Shown: positions 1 through 7,076 of the stretch, one piece after another | How positions within the stretch are numbered: position 1 is the first letter of the stretch | Layout: the number at the start of each line of letters is the position of its first letter | Assembly: GCF_036017915.1 (NCBI RefSeq) | Contig: NZ_CP107929.1 | Location: 620,001-684,000, forward strand | Origin: Micromonospora sp. NBC_00421 | GTDB taxonomy: Bacteria; Actinomycetota; Actinomycetes; Mycobacteriales; Micromonosporaceae | Direction: 5' to 3' | Length of the DNA: 64,000 bases | Program-made: the position numbers and the translations under genes | The notes under the pieces: generated by a model | Databases searched by the model: none | Seen by the model: the letters and a program-made list of their open reading frames with translations, nothing else | Told to the model about the DNA's origin: nothing

Positions 1-508
1 TCTTGGTCGGTGCGGCTGGTGTTGTTGCACATGGTGGTGGTGCTCCGTCTCTGCCTGCTGGGGAGGGGTGAGATCGGAGACGCAGGTCGCGGGCTGCGTC
101 TCGCCGTGTCCCGGGGCGGGGAAGTCCCCGGGGTGGCGGTCAGCCTGGCGGTGCGAGGTGTGCGGTGGTTCTGGTGGTGGTGCTGTGAGGCGGCATGGTG
201 GTCCCCCCGGAAACCGTGCGCGTTGTGTGTTTGTTGATGGTGCAACGGTTGGTGTTAGGCAACCATCGGTCTGCTGGTGGTGTTTCTGCCTGTTCACGTT
301 AGTCGGGGATGGTTCGTTCGGTTGACCCCTGTTTGGGGGTCGCCGCCCGCTCGGTTCGCACAAACGGACATTATGGCTGAGTGACTGGTCAGGGGTGTTT
401 GAGTAGTCGATGGTGCCCCAATCGACGCAGCGCGCAAGTCTCACTGGTACCGACAGGCACATGATGCAAAGTTGCCTATTGGGCGTATCCCACGCGGCGG
501 GGGTGTCG
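1..508. other. no convincing gene; left edge
   Basis: Open frames here are low-complexity GC-driven reading without a ribosome binding site, so I call no gene. The stretch holds a short hairpin with GACCCC/GGGGTC arms (324-341), a GTCGAT/ATCGAC inverted repeat near 407-427, and one copy of the 14-mer described at 442-455. It lies downstream of the GntR gene that reads leftward. Confidence 0.5.
442..455 (-). repeat. TGTCGGTACCAGTG repeat, copy 1
   Basis: On the minus strand this reads TGTCGGTACCAGTG. The same core TGTCGGTACCAG recurs at 985-996 and at 41567-41578. Copies 1 and 2 bracket the GntR gene at 509-940 and copy 3 lies just after the XRE gene, so an operator for one of these regulators is the simplest reading. 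Confidence 0.6.
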
Positions 509-940
509 TTAGTGTGCGTCAGGCCAGGATGGACCCGGGACCGTCCACCGGTCACCGGCCAGCATCTCCGGCACCTCTGCGCCGTCGCGCCACACCAGCA
601 GGATGGGTACCCCATCGTCGGGTGGCACGTCCATGTCGTCGCGTTCGGGGCCGGTGGGCATGCGGGTTTCGATGCGCACGACCCCGGTCATGTCGAGGGG
701 GCGTCTCGGGTGCTCTTGCCGCACCCTGGAAGTGTGCCCTTGTCGTACGACGATTAGCCCTTCGGCGCGGAGCCGGGCGATGGCGAGGCGTACAAGGTTG
801 CGGCTGACGCCGTGGGTTTCCTGGAGCCAGCGGTCGGATGGGATGGGGTCACCGGGTTTGAGCTGCCCGGACAGGATTTGGGTGCGGAGCAGTGCGGCAA
901 GCTGGTGCGAGCTTGGGCGCGGCTGTCCCGGGTGGACCAC
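509..940 (-). CDS. GntR-family transcriptional regulator
   Basis: A 143-residue protein with an N-terminal GntR winged helix-turn-helix at about residues 10-72, including LRTQILSGQLKPGDPIPSDR and the recognition-helix segment GVSRNLVRLAIARLRAEGLI. The C-terminal part is short (about 70 residues), so only a vestige of the UTRA effector domain could be present; this resembles small plasmid Kor-type repressors more than catabolic GntR proteins. The start at 940 is GTG without a clear ribosome binding site. TGTCGGTACCAG copies lie 45 bases upstream and just downstream, suggesting autoregulation. It sits alone at the far end of the leftward early block, separated from it by a GC-rich hairpin. Confidence 0.85.
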   Translation of the reverse strand: MVHPGQPRPSSHQLAALLRTQILSGQLKPGDPIPSDRWLQETHGVSRNLVRLAIARLRAEGLIVVRQGHTSRVRQEHPRRPLDMTGVVRIETRMPTGPERDDMDVPPDDGVPILLVWRDGAEVPEMLAGDRWTVPGPSWPDAH

Positions 941-984
941 GCGCTAAGTCTGTGTCAGCGGAGGGTAACCACCTCAGCGGACCA

Positions 985-999
985 TGTCGGTACCAGTGG
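985..999 (+). promoter_or_regulatory. TGTCGGTACCAG repeat, copy 2; candidate GntR operator
   Basis: TGTCGGTACCAGTGG lies 45 bases upstream of the GntR start codon at 940, on the opposite strand to copy 1 at 442-455. The core holds the palindrome GGTACC. Binding by the adjacent GntR protein is an inference from position. Confidence 0.5.
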
Positions 1000-1014
1000 G
1001 GCCTGAGCGTGGCG

Positions 1015-1046
1015 CGGCCCGCACCCTCGGGGGATGGTGCGGGCCG
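1015..1046 (-). terminator. GC-rich hairpin ending the leftward early operon
   Basis: Perfect 11-base arms CGGCCCGCACC and GGTGCGGGCCG around a 10-base loop. There is no T-tract on either side, so it is either a GC-type actinobacterial terminator or an mRNA-stabilising 3' stem for the operon ending at 1173. Confidence 0.5.
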
Positions 1047-1172
1047 GGCTGGTGGTGGCCGCAACCTGGGGGGATGTGCGGGCACCGGGGGTCGATGTTA
1101 CGCCGGTCGATGGGATGCGGGGCCCCGGCGACGCGAGGTGGACTCATGCCACGGGCCGGGGTCGGGGTCGGG

Positions 1173-1478
1173 TCAGCGAAGTTCGCGGATGGCGGCGGCG
1201 ATCAGCCGATCGGCTGCCTGCTGGTCGATGTGTTCGATGTAGCCGTCCTCATCGAGCCGTCCGGGCACCATCCCGGCAATGATCAGCGGTAGGTGCAGGT
1301 CGCTCTGCCAGCCAGAGTTGCCGAACGGCCGCTTGCCGTTGAAGCCCTGCTCCTCCTCCCACACCATGGCGAGTAGTTCGATCAGGTAATCGCGGACGGT
1401 GGCAGCGTCGGCGTCGTTGTCCGGCAGCGGAAGGTCGAGCACTCGGCGGGCGGTGTCGGCGTCGATGGTGTCGGTCAC
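1173..1478 (-). CDS. hypothetical acidic early protein
   Basis: 101 residues, not recognised. The start is GTG at 1478, preceded by GAGGAGA at good spacing. The N-terminal third is acidic (VTDTIDADTARRVLDLPLPD) and the rest is mostly helical, ending IAAAIRELR. The last gene of the leftward block; its start overlaps the stop of the next upstream gene by four bases (GTGA), so the two are translationally coupled. Confidence 0.75.
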   Translation of the reverse strand: MTDTIDADTARRVLDLPLPDNDADAATVRDYLIELLAMVWEEEQGFNGKRPFGNSGWQSDLHLPLIIAGMVPGRLDEDGYIEHIDQQAADRLIAAAIRELR

Positions 1479-1672
1479 GGGGTCTCCTCGGCGGTCTGGG
1501 GGTTGTTTAGGCAGTGGGGTGAGCAGTAGTCCACGCCGCTGGCCTGAGCGACGATCCACCCACAGTTGCGGGAAGCGTGTCGGCGGATGCGCTGGGCGTT
1601 GCCCTCCCAGGTGAGGGCGTTATCGCAGTCGTGGCCGTTGCAGCGGATCTCGCTGAGGCGGCGCACGGTCAT
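1475..1672 (-). CDS. small Cys-rich putative zinc-binding protein
   Basis: 65 residues with a start at ATG 1672 inside an ATGA overlap with the upstream gene. Cysteines occur as CNGHDC near the N-terminus, one Cys in the middle (RNCGW) and YCSPHC near the C-terminus, a spacing that fits one or two zinc knuckles of the treble-clef kind. Function unknown; one of a series of Cys-pair mini-proteins in this block. Confidence 0.75.
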   Translation of the reverse strand: MTVRRLSEIRCNGHDCDNALTWEGNAQRIRRHASRNCGWIVAQASGVDYCSPHCLNNPQTAEETP

Positions 1673-2064
1673 CGGTTGGCCCCAGCAGGGTCGAACAGGG
1701 CACCCTGGCTGGTGGGCTGGCGGGTCTTTCTCTGTCGCGGCCGGGCTGGCGGTGCCACGGTCGGCGGGTGCCTGACGTCCTGCCCGTTGTCGTCGACCTC
1801 GTACCCGTACAGGGCACCCACCACCTGGTTGAAATGCCGAATGTCGGCGACCTGCTCGGGGGTGCATGAGTGGTCGGCGTCGGCCGGGTTCCGGTCCGAG
1901 CTGGTGAACAGGGCGTCACCGTTGTTGCCGGGTAGACGTTCGAGGCGGATGAGGTCTCGGTCTCGGGCGGCCGGGGTGGGGTAGGGGCCGATCAGGTGCA
2001 GTTCACGGTAGGTGTCCTCGTCGCCGAAGAATGCGGTCACCTCAATGCTGTGATGTTCGGTCAT
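1669..2064 (-). CDS. hypothetical protein
   Basis: 131 residues, unrecognised. It has a folded-looking N-terminal 75 residues with a beta strand followed by ELHLIGPYPTPAARDRDLIR, and a basic Pro/Arg-rich tail (APPARPRQRKTRQPTSQG) that may contact nucleic acid. The ATG at 2064 overlaps the stop of the 25-codon membrane peptide gene upstream by four bases. Confidence 0.75.
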   Translation of the reverse strand: MTEHHSIEVTAFFGDEDTYRELHLIGPYPTPAARDRDLIRLERLPGNNGDALFTSSDRNPADADHSCTPEQVADIRHFNQVVGALYGYEVDDNGQDVRHPPTVAPPARPRQRKTRQPTSQGALFDPAGANR

Positions 2065-2138
2065 CGGAACATCCGGGGGAGGGCCATCAGCCCGAACACG
2101 GCGAGGATGGCGAGTGGTGCGATCAGCCAGGTTGGCAT
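2061..2138 (-). CDS. 25-residue single-pass membrane peptide
   Basis: Sequence MPTWLIAPLAILAVFGLMAL followed by PRMFR: one transmembrane helix with a basic tail. GGAGA stands seven bases before the ATG, and the stop overlaps the next start as ATGA, which argues that this very small frame is translated. Function unknown; small phage membrane peptides of this type are often lysis or exclusion accessories, but nothing here proves it. Confidence 0.6.
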   Translation of the reverse strand: MPTWLIAPLAILAVFGLMALPRMFR

Positions 2139-2216
2139 GGTGGTCTCCGATCGGTGGGGGTCTGGTCGGTTACCGCTCGCGCCGGACGCTGGGGTTCCGG
2201 CGCGGCGGTACGCCGG

Positions 2217-2414
2217 TCAGTCCGCGTAGTTGGCAGCCAATGCCAGCACCGTCGCCGGGTCGTCGCGGATCGCTCGGGCGATCTTCTCGGCGAGCCGGCA
2301 CGCCTCCTGATGCTTGTCGTCGGCGATCTCGTCGTCCTCGTTCATGTCGTCCTCGGCGAACGAAATGGCACCGTCCACCACCAGGCCGATGGCGTATTCC
2401 TCGATGGTCTTCAT
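2217..2414 (-). CDS. hypothetical small acidic protein
   Basis: 65 residues beginning MKTIEEYAIGLVVDGAISF, with an acidic centre (AEDDMNEDDEIADD) and a helical C-terminus (ACRLAEKIARAIRDDPATVL). GAAGGAGA precedes the ATG. No family recognised; strongly acidic small early proteins are sometimes DNA mimics, which is only a possibility here. Confidence 0.75.
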   Translation of the reverse strand: MKTIEEYAIGLVVDGAISFAEDDMNEDDEIADDKHQEACRLAEKIARAIRDDPATVLALAANYAD

Positions 2415-2439
2415 GCGGTTCTCCTTCGGTCAGGTGCGG

Positions 2440-2772
2440 TCAGGCGGCTTGCGCGGTGAGCACACCGGCAGCGCGGTAGGCGGCACGCAGGGTGGCCAAG
2501 GCGGCGTTGGTGACGTGGAGGGTGTCGCGCATGTTCGGGTTCCGGTCCAGTTCGGCGCGCAGGGCGGACACCTGCCACCGGTCGTCGAACTCGGTGAACT
2601 GGGAGCCGCCGCCGAGCTGTCCGGTGAACGGGTACGGCTCAAAGTCGCCGCTGGTCTGGTGGTTGACGAAGTGGTCGAGCTGGTCGAGTGGGGCACCGGC
2701 CTGCCCGGCGAGGGTCAGGTAGATGTCGGTGGCCTGCTCGGCGGTCATCGGGTGTGCGGTGTTGGTCGTCAT
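2440..2772 (-). CDS. hypothetical protein
   Basis: 110 residues starting MTTNTAHPMTAEQATDIY at ATG 2772, chosen because GGAG lies in the conserved leader found before three neighbouring genes. A central stretch (DHFVNHQTSGDFEPYPFTG) and a helical C-terminus (HVTNAALATLRAAYRAAGVL). No known domain recognised. Confidence 0.75.
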   Translation of the reverse strand: MTTNTAHPMTAEQATDIYLTLAGQAGAPLDQLDHFVNHQTSGDFEPYPFTGQLGGGSQFTEFDDRWQVSALRAELDRNPNMRDTLHVTNAALATLRAAYRAAGVLTAQAA

Positions 2773-2777
2773 GGTGG

Positions 2778-2793
2778 GGCTCCGTTCGGTCAG
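2778..2793 (+). repeat. repeated intergenic module GGCTCCGTTCGGTCAG (3 copies)
   Basis: Exact 16-base copies lie at 2778-2793, 3087-3102 and 3375-3390. On the coding (minus) strand each reads stop codon TGA followed by CCGAACGGAGCC and then the next ATG, so the repeat contains both the upstream stop and the downstream ribosome binding site. Diverged relatives precede 9928 and 15121. Confidence 0.8.
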
Positions 2794-3083
2794 CGGGTGG
2801 CGTGGTCGATGCCGTGCACGACCCACACAGCACCCGACAGGGTGGCGCGGTCGCTGTAGTTGCTGTCGTCGTTCTCGGGTGCCTGCTCGATGGTCAGGTC
2901 TGCGGCACCGCGCACGATGGGGCTGATCCGCCAGATGCCGGCATTGGTGTAGGTGATGCGCAGAAGGGTGCCGTCGGAGAATCCGAGGGTGGCGGGTTCG
3001 GCGTTGCGGTAGGGGAATTCGGCGCTGATGTCGCCGTCGACCTCGATGATGTCGTCGCTGGCTCCGTAGACGGTGATGGCCAT
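2790..3083 (-). CDS. hypothetical beta-rich protein
   Basis: 97 residues starting MAITVYGASDDIIEVDGDIS, with alternating hydrophobic strands (GTLLRITYTNAGIWRISPIV) and ending WVVHGIDHATR. The pattern resembles small phage proteins that begin with the same strand-rich MAITVYGASDD motif, but I assign no function. Preceded by the repeated GGAGCC leader. Confidence 0.75.
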   Translation of the reverse strand: MAITVYGASDDIIEVDGDISAEFPYRNAEPATLGFSDGTLLRITYTNAGIWRISPIVRGAADLTIEQAPENDDSNYSDRATLSGAVWVVHGIDHATR

Positions 3084-3098
3084 GAGGGCTCCGTTCGG

Positions 3099-3368
3099 TC
3101 AGGCGTTGGTGGGGATGGTGATCTGCCGCGTGCCCGCGTAGGTGGCGAGGTGCGAGCGCAGCTCGGCCACGGCCTCCTTGATGTGTTGGTGTACGGCCCG
3201 TAGTTCCTGCGCCGACTCCACCGGGTTGTGCCCGCAGTCGGGGTCGGGGCAGTGGTGCTCGCACAGCAGTTCGCCGATCTTTCCGGACCGGTCGTAGGTG
3301 GCGAGGTAGTGCAGTTCGGCGTCGATGAGCCTCAGGGCGGTTTCGGTGAGCTGCTTGTCGGTGAGCAT
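3099..3368 (-). CDS. hypothetical His/Cys-containing helical protein
   Basis: 89 residues, helical at both ends, with a central CEHHCPDPDCGH cluster that could bind one zinc ion. The ATG at 3368 follows the repeated leader containing GGAGCC. Function unknown. Confidence 0.75.
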   Translation of the reverse strand: MLTDKQLTETALRLIDAELHYLATYDRSGKIGELLCEHHCPDPDCGHNPVESAQELRAVHQHIKEAVAELRSHLATYAGTRQITIPTNA

Positions 3369-3386
3369 GGGTGGGGCTCCGTTCGG

Positions 3387-3569
3387 TCAGTTGGTGATCT
3401 CGGGTATGTCGACCAAGTCGACGGTCATGGTTGCGGCGAGCGGGTCGCCTCCGTGTCGGGCGACGATGTCCACGCACCACTGCTGGGCTTCGGTGTCGCT
3501 GGTGGTGAAGCCGTGAACGCGCTGCCGCCGCCAGTCGACGACGGCGATAACCCGCACCCGTTCAGCCAC
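3387..3569 (-). CDS. hypothetical 60-residue protein
   Basis: Small alpha/beta protein beginning VAERVRVIAVVDWRRQRVHG from GTG 3569, two bases after the stop of the gene upstream, so translation is probably coupled. No family recognised. Confidence 0.65.
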   Translation of the reverse strand: MAERVRVIAVVDWRRQRVHGFTTSDTEAQQWCVDIVARHGGDPLAATMTVDLVDIPEITN

Positions 3570-3571
3570 GG

Positions 3572-3886
3572 TCAGTTCTCCGCCGGGATGGCGCGGGCAA
3601 TAATGTCGGCCAGCCAGCCCGGCATGTCATCCAGTTGGCCCGGGTGGAGGCAGGAACCGACCAGCGCCTCCCCACCGCCCGGGTACTGCTTGGTGGCGTA
3701 GATGGCGATCAGGGTGGCCCGCCATGGTCCGTTGCCGGTGCGGCGGTGGTCGAACGTGATGCTGTAGGGGCGGTAGGTTTTGCCGCCTGCCCGGATGGTG
3801 GGTGCGTCGGCGAGTTTGACCCCAGTTTCCACCTGGTGGCGGGGTGTCTTCCACGCCTCGGAGGGTGCGGGGGTGGTGTCGGTCAC
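3572..3886 (-). CDS. hypothetical protein
   Basis: 104 residues. The N-terminus is Thr/Pro-rich; the core (TYRPYSITFDHRRTGNGPWR then ATLIAIYATKQYPGG) looks like two beta hairpins, and the end (MPGWLADIIARAIPAEN) is helical. No known domain. Followed two bases later by the start of the 60-residue gene. Confidence 0.7.
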   Translation of the reverse strand: MTDTTPAPSEAWKTPRHQVETGVKLADAPTIRAGGKTYRPYSITFDHRRTGNGPWRATLIAIYATKQYPGGGEALVGSCLHPGQLDDMPGWLADIIARAIPAEN

Positions 3887-4413
3887 GGGTCAGTCCTCCT
3901 TCTTCCATCCGGCGGTCTGCCACTCGGTTGCCGGTCGGTAGACCCAAGTGGTGCGGTGCTCGCCGCCAACCCATTCCTGAACGTCGGTGCGGCGGGTTGG
4001 ATCGCCCGAGTAGGGGCCGCCTGGGCGTGCCCTGAGCATCCGAACTGCCGTCTGCGCTGCGGCGAGGGATCCGTAGACGCCGAGGATGGCCAGGGACTCT
4101 TCGTAGTCCTGGACGGGGTCGACGGCGATGAACACGTGCGCCGAGTGCTTGGGTTCCATCGCGGTCGGTCCTCCATCGGGTCGCAGGTGAGGCAGTCGAC
4201 GGCGGCCTCGGTGGGGTGGTTGATGCAGACGGTCAGCACCTCGATTGACGGACGGTGCGGGGCGAGGTCGACCAGGATCTGCTCCACGGCCGCGTAGCCG
4301 TACGGGTCGGCGGCTTCGTTGATGTGCTCGGCGAATCGGCCGTCAACGAACACGGCGAGCGGGGCACCGGCGTCGCCGCAGGCGTCCTGGTGGGCGAAAG
4401 GCTGGCGGGGCAT
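3883..4413 (-). CDS. hypothetical protein with long antiphase overlap
   Basis: The ATG at 4413 overlaps the upstream stop as TGATG. The first 85 residues look genuine, with YAAVEQILVDLAPHRPSIEV and a possible zinc cluster in CINHPTEAAVDCLTC. After about residue 85 the frame turns into Ser/Thr/Pro/Arg low complexity, because the gene at 3890-4159 is read in a different frame over the same bases. Either the protein has a disordered 90-residue tail encoded in an overlapping frame, or the true gene was shortened by a frameshift that removed its stop. Confidence 0.5.
   Translation of the reverse strand: MPRQPFAHQDACGDAGAPLAVFVDGRFAEHINEAADPYGYAAVEQILVDLAPHRPSIEVLTVCINHPTEAAVDCLTCDPMEDRPRWNPSTRRTCSSPSTPSRTTKSPWPSSASTDPSPQRRRQFGCSGHAQAAPTRAIQPAAPTFRNGLAASTAPLGSTDRQPSGRPPDGRRRTDP
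3890..4159 (-). CDS. hypothetical protein, nested in a longer antiphase frame
   Basis: 89 residues from ATG 4159 with GGAGG upstream (ATGGAGGACC). Its codon third positions are strongly G/C, so this frame is the translated one across 3890-4159. The protein has an alpha/beta start (HVFIAVDPVQDYEESLAILG) and a Trp-rich end (WVYRPATEWQTAGWKKED). The gene upstream, 3883-4413, remains open in another frame over this whole gene. Confidence 0.7.
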   Translation of the reverse strand: MEPKHSAHVFIAVDPVQDYEESLAILGVYGSLAAAQTAVRMLRARPGGPYSGDPTRRTDVQEWVGGEHRTTWVYRPATEWQTAGWKKED

Positions 4414-5012
4414 CAGGCGGCCTCCGCCCTGTGGACCCGCGCCACAGCTTGTGCCTCAGCCCGGTCATCACCCTCGCCCCGCCATCCGCAAGTGCACTTG
4501 GCGAATGCGTTCTCGGTGCGCCGCCGGGCGAAGACGCGCCCGTTGGACTTCACCGGCTGGTATTCGCGCTGGACGGCGTAGAGAGCGGTCGTGGTGATGT
4601 GCGTAAACGTCGGCGGGATCGTCTCGCCCTGCTCGGCGCTCTCGTACGGCAACCAGATTGCGCCGTGATCGTTGGGGCGCTCCGGGAGCAGCCGTCCGGC
4701 AACCCACGCCCCGTCCTTGGTCATGAGCAGGGTTTCGCCGAATTCGCCGAGCTTGGTGATGACCCAGCAGCGCAGGGGTCGGGTGCAGCATCCCGGCATG
4801 ACGCGGATGTCCTTGTCGACGTTGAGGCCGCGCACCCGCAGGTTCCGGAGCGTCGTCTCGGCTTCCCGCTTGGTTGTCCAGTGGGCGACGTGGCGGGTGC
4901 GCCGGTGGAGGGCGATGGCGGTAATGCCGTCGCGCGGGTCGGCGGGGGTGAGCTTGGCGCGGAGGGCGGCAACGATGGCGGCGGTCTCGGCGTCGTAGGC
5001 GGCGCTGGTCAT
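4413..5012 (-). CDS. hypothetical protein with C-terminal zinc knuckle
   Basis: 199 residues from ATG 5012, chosen for its GGGAGAG ribosome binding site. The C-terminus has KCTCGWRGEGDDRAEAQAVA, a CxCGW motif common in small actinomycete zinc proteins. The middle has TRHVAHWTTKREAETTLRNL and CCTRPLRCW. First gene of a leftward transcript starting in the divergent control region 5013-5121; the most upstream member of the 1173-5012 operon. Confidence 0.75.
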   Translation of the reverse strand: MTSAAYDAETAAIVAALRAKLTPADPRDGITAIALHRRTRHVAHWTTKREAETTLRNLRVRGLNVDKDIRVMPGCCTRPLRCWVITKLGEFGETLLMTKDGAWVAGRLLPERPNDHGAIWLPYESAEQGETIPPTFTHITTTALYAVQREYQPVKSNGRVFARRRTENAFAKCTCGWRGEGDDRAEAQAVARVHRAEAA

Positions 5013-5038
5013 CGGTGCTCTCCCTCTGATCTGACTGC

Positions 5039-5109
5039 TTGCTGTGCCAACACAGTATGCGTACTCTGTTTGCATGATGTCAACCCGCTACGCAAACACA
5101 GTTGGCACA
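5039..5109 (+). promoter_or_regulatory. divergent promoter with inverted operator pair
   Basis: A rightward promoter TTGCTG (5039-5044), 17-base spacer, TACTCT (5062-5067). Two related 21-base sites in opposite orientation frame it: 5043-5063 on the minus strand and 5089-5109 on the plus strand share TACGCAnACnnnGTTGGCACA. The HTH-like gene at 5122 is the likely regulator of both itself and the leftward operon starting at 5012. Confidence 0.55.
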
Positions 5110-5121
5110 CTCGGTTGTGAG

Positions 5122-5364
5122 ATGATCGCCGACGTGTCCTTGAAGCCAGAGCAGGAACGCGCACTCGCCGAAGCTGCCGCCAAGTACGAGCGGGCAGCCG
5201 AAGCGAAGGAACGCGCGTCCGCCGAACTGGCCGAACTGATGCGGGCCGCCTACGCCGACGGCGGACAGCAGTCGGCCATCCTGCGCGCCACGAGGCACGT
5301 GTGGACCCGCGAGTACCTGCGGATCGTTCTCGGACTCACGAAGCGAAAGGGCCGGGGGGAGTAG
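5122..5364 (+). CDS. small helical HTH-like regulator
   Basis: 80 residues from ATG 5122. A long N-terminal amphipathic helix (QERALAEAAAKYERAAEAKE) is followed by an HTH-like region (LMRAAYADGGQQSAILRATR) and a basic tail (LTKRKGRGE). In-frame ATGs at 5074 and 5077 sit at the predicted transcription start, so a leaderless longer form is possible; I prefer 5122 because the extra residues are encoded by operator sequence. Confidence 0.6.
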   Translation: MIADVSLKPEQERALAEAAAKYERAAEAKERASAELAELMRAAYADGGQQSAILRATRHVWTREYLRIVLGLTKRKGRGE

Positions 5365-5437
5365 CGTCGCCTACCTGACAGACGTCCGTCTGATCGGCCC
5401 ATCCCCGCCCACCACCACCAGCAGCACACTCGGGCGG

Positions 5438-5920
5438 GTGAGAAACCCTTTCACCACCAAGCAGACCATCGGCGTCACCCTTGCCTCGCTGTTCGTCCTG
5501 TGCTGCTGCGGTGGCGGCATCGTCGGCGCAGTCAGCGACACCGATCCGAAACCGAAACCCGCAGCAGCGCCGGCCATATCGGCGACGGTGGAGGCACGGA
5601 AGCTGGGTGGGGCGCTCGACACCGCCAGCCCCACGGCCGCACCAAGCCCGTCGGCGGTCACCACAACCAGCGCCGCCGCGAAACCGACGCCTTCGCGCAC
5701 CCCTGCGGCCCGGAAGACGACCAACCCACCCCGGACCACCGCGCCCAAGCCGAAACCGAATCCGACCCCGGTCAAGACCACCGCGCCGTCGGTGCAGAAG
5801 GGTGTGCACCCGGGCGCGTTCTGCTCGCCGAGGGGTGCGCTCGGTCGCACGGTGAAGGGCACCCTGATGCGGTGCGGGCCGAAAGGCTCAGACACCCGCA
5901 ACCGGTGGCGGGCCGCCTGA
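5438..5920 (+). CDS. membrane-anchored or secreted Thr/Pro-rich protein
   Basis: 160 residues from GTG 5438. An N-terminal hydrophobic segment with three cysteines (IGVTLASLFVLCCCGGGIVG, residues about 11-31) could be a lipobox or membrane anchor. A 100-residue Thr/Pro/Ala/Ser/Lys linker follows, then a compact C-terminal domain containing FCSPRGALGRTVKGTLMRCG and ending RWRAA, a motif seen at the C-terminus of many actinomycete surface proteins. It is followed by a strong terminator. A surface-exposed cargo or exclusion protein is possible. Confidence 0.75.
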   Translation: MRNPFTTKQTIGVTLASLFVLCCCGGGIVGAVSDTDPKPKPAAAPAISATVEARKLGGALDTASPTAAPSPSAVTTTSAAAKPTPSRTPAARKTTNPPRTTAPKPKPNPTPVKTTAPSVQKGVHPGAFCSPRGALGRTVKGTLMRCGPKGSDTRNRWRAA

Positions 5921-5933
5921 ACCCGCACACGAC

Positions 5934-5968
5934 GAAGCCCCGCACCTGAACGTGAGGTGCGGGGCTTC
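5934..5968 (+). terminator. rho-independent terminator
   Basis: Perfect 14-base arms GAAGCCCCGCACCT and AGGTGCGGGGCTTC around a 7-base loop, 13 bases after the stop at 5920. It probably works in both directions, isolating the two-gene rightward unit from the leftward genes on its right. Confidence 0.85.
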
Positions 5969-6091
5969 AACTCAGAACCGGCGTCGACCAACGGCCGACA
6001 CGCCATCACATGTCAATAGTCGGCTGATTGCTTCCCGGGCACGTTTTGCGGCTGCCCTCCGTTTGATGCATCGGACACGGCTGACCGGGTG

Positions 6092-6640
6092 TCACACCGA
6101 CACGGGCACCGCAGGTGCCGCACTTCGACCGTGGTGCCATTCCACGACCCCCTCAGGGATGCGATAGTCCGGGCACGGGTCGGTCTTCGGTTCGGCTGCG
6201 CCACCGCGAGGCCCAGACGCCGCCGTGGCACGCAGATAGGCTACCGACCCGTCGTCGCCGACGATACGGATCGCCGACGGGCTTTCCCCGGACGCAGGCC
6301 AACCGACGCCGGGGGCCGCGCACAACTGCCACGATGTGAAACCGTTCGGGCGGGCGGCGTCGAGAAGCCGCACCATCAGCCGCAGCATCCGCCCCGGCAT
6401 CGACGTCACCAACACGTCATCGTCGGCCTGCACGGGTGTGGCCTCGCGAGGCACTTCGGCAGCCCACAGCATCGACGTGGACCCGGACATGTGGGCGGCT
6501 TTCACCCCGGCCGGCGACTGGCCTCCCGGCAGGCTGTCCCGACCGTACCGGGTGATGTTGGTGTAGTCGGGGTGCTCGGCTGCCCTCAGCAGGGCTTCCA
6601 CCACGTCGAGAACAGCCCTGTTGGGCATCGGCTTTGCCAT
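6092..6640 (-). CDS. hypothetical protein
   Basis: 182 residues, start ATG 6640 shared by one base with the upstream stop. It begins MAKPMPNRAVLDVVEALLRA and contains MLRLMVRLLDAARPNGFTSW followed by a Pro-rich segment ending GVVEWHHGRS. No known domain recognised. Last gene of the leftward unit stopping near the 5934 terminator; 5969-6091 holds no gene. Confidence 0.65.
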   Translation of the reverse strand: MAKPMPNRAVLDVVEALLRAAEHPDYTNITRYGRDSLPGGQSPAGVKAAHMSGSTSMLWAAEVPREATPVQADDDVLVTSMPGRMLRLMVRLLDAARPNGFTSWQLCAAPGVGWPASGESPSAIRIVGDDGSVAYLRATAASGPRGGAAEPKTDPCPDYRIPEGVVEWHHGRSAAPAVPVSV

Positions 6641-6984
6641 CAGCGATCAATCCTCGTTCCGGGCTGCATGCAGCCGTTGCTGCCGAGGCGCAGGCCGGCG
6701 AGGATGCCGCCGTCCCGCCTGCCGCTGCGGGCGAGAGTGTTCACGCCGCACGCTTCGGCATACTCGTACACATCGAAGTTGGGGTCGTTGTAGCCGAGCA
6801 CCTGCGCGGTCACCCACATAACGTTCATGGTGAGCCGGTGGGTGTGGGCGTCGTCGAGTTGTTCGGTGGGGTGGCGGTCGTCTGCCCGGTCGTGTCCGGC
6901 CCGGTCTGCCCGGTATGGGGCGTCTGACCAGTCGTGTTGCCGGATCTCGTCGGCGAACTGCTGCGCCAACCTGCTCAACGGCAT
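6640..6984 (-). CDS. hypothetical protein
   Basis: 114 residues with GGAGGGAG before ATG 6984. Contains PLSRLAQQFADEIRQHDWSD, a charged Arg/Asp/His segment, and LTMNVMWVTAQVLGYND. No family recognised. Confidence 0.7.
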   Translation of the reverse strand: MPLSRLAQQFADEIRQHDWSDAPYRADRAGHDRADDRHPTEQLDDAHTHRLTMNVMWVTAQVLGYNDPNFDVYEYAEACGVNTLARSGRRDGGILAGLRLGSNGCMQPGTRIDR

Positions 6985-7076
6985 GGGTGGTTCTCCCTCC
7001 GATAGGGGTGTTGCTGGCGTCGCCCCCCGACGGGACTGCCTGGCGGTGAGAGTACACCGAAGGTTGGCCGCAGGGG

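Noticed and set aside
10..325. Two overlapping rightward frames at the left edge
   Set aside because: Low-complexity composition, no ribosome binding site, and the protein sequences look like GC-rich shadow reading.
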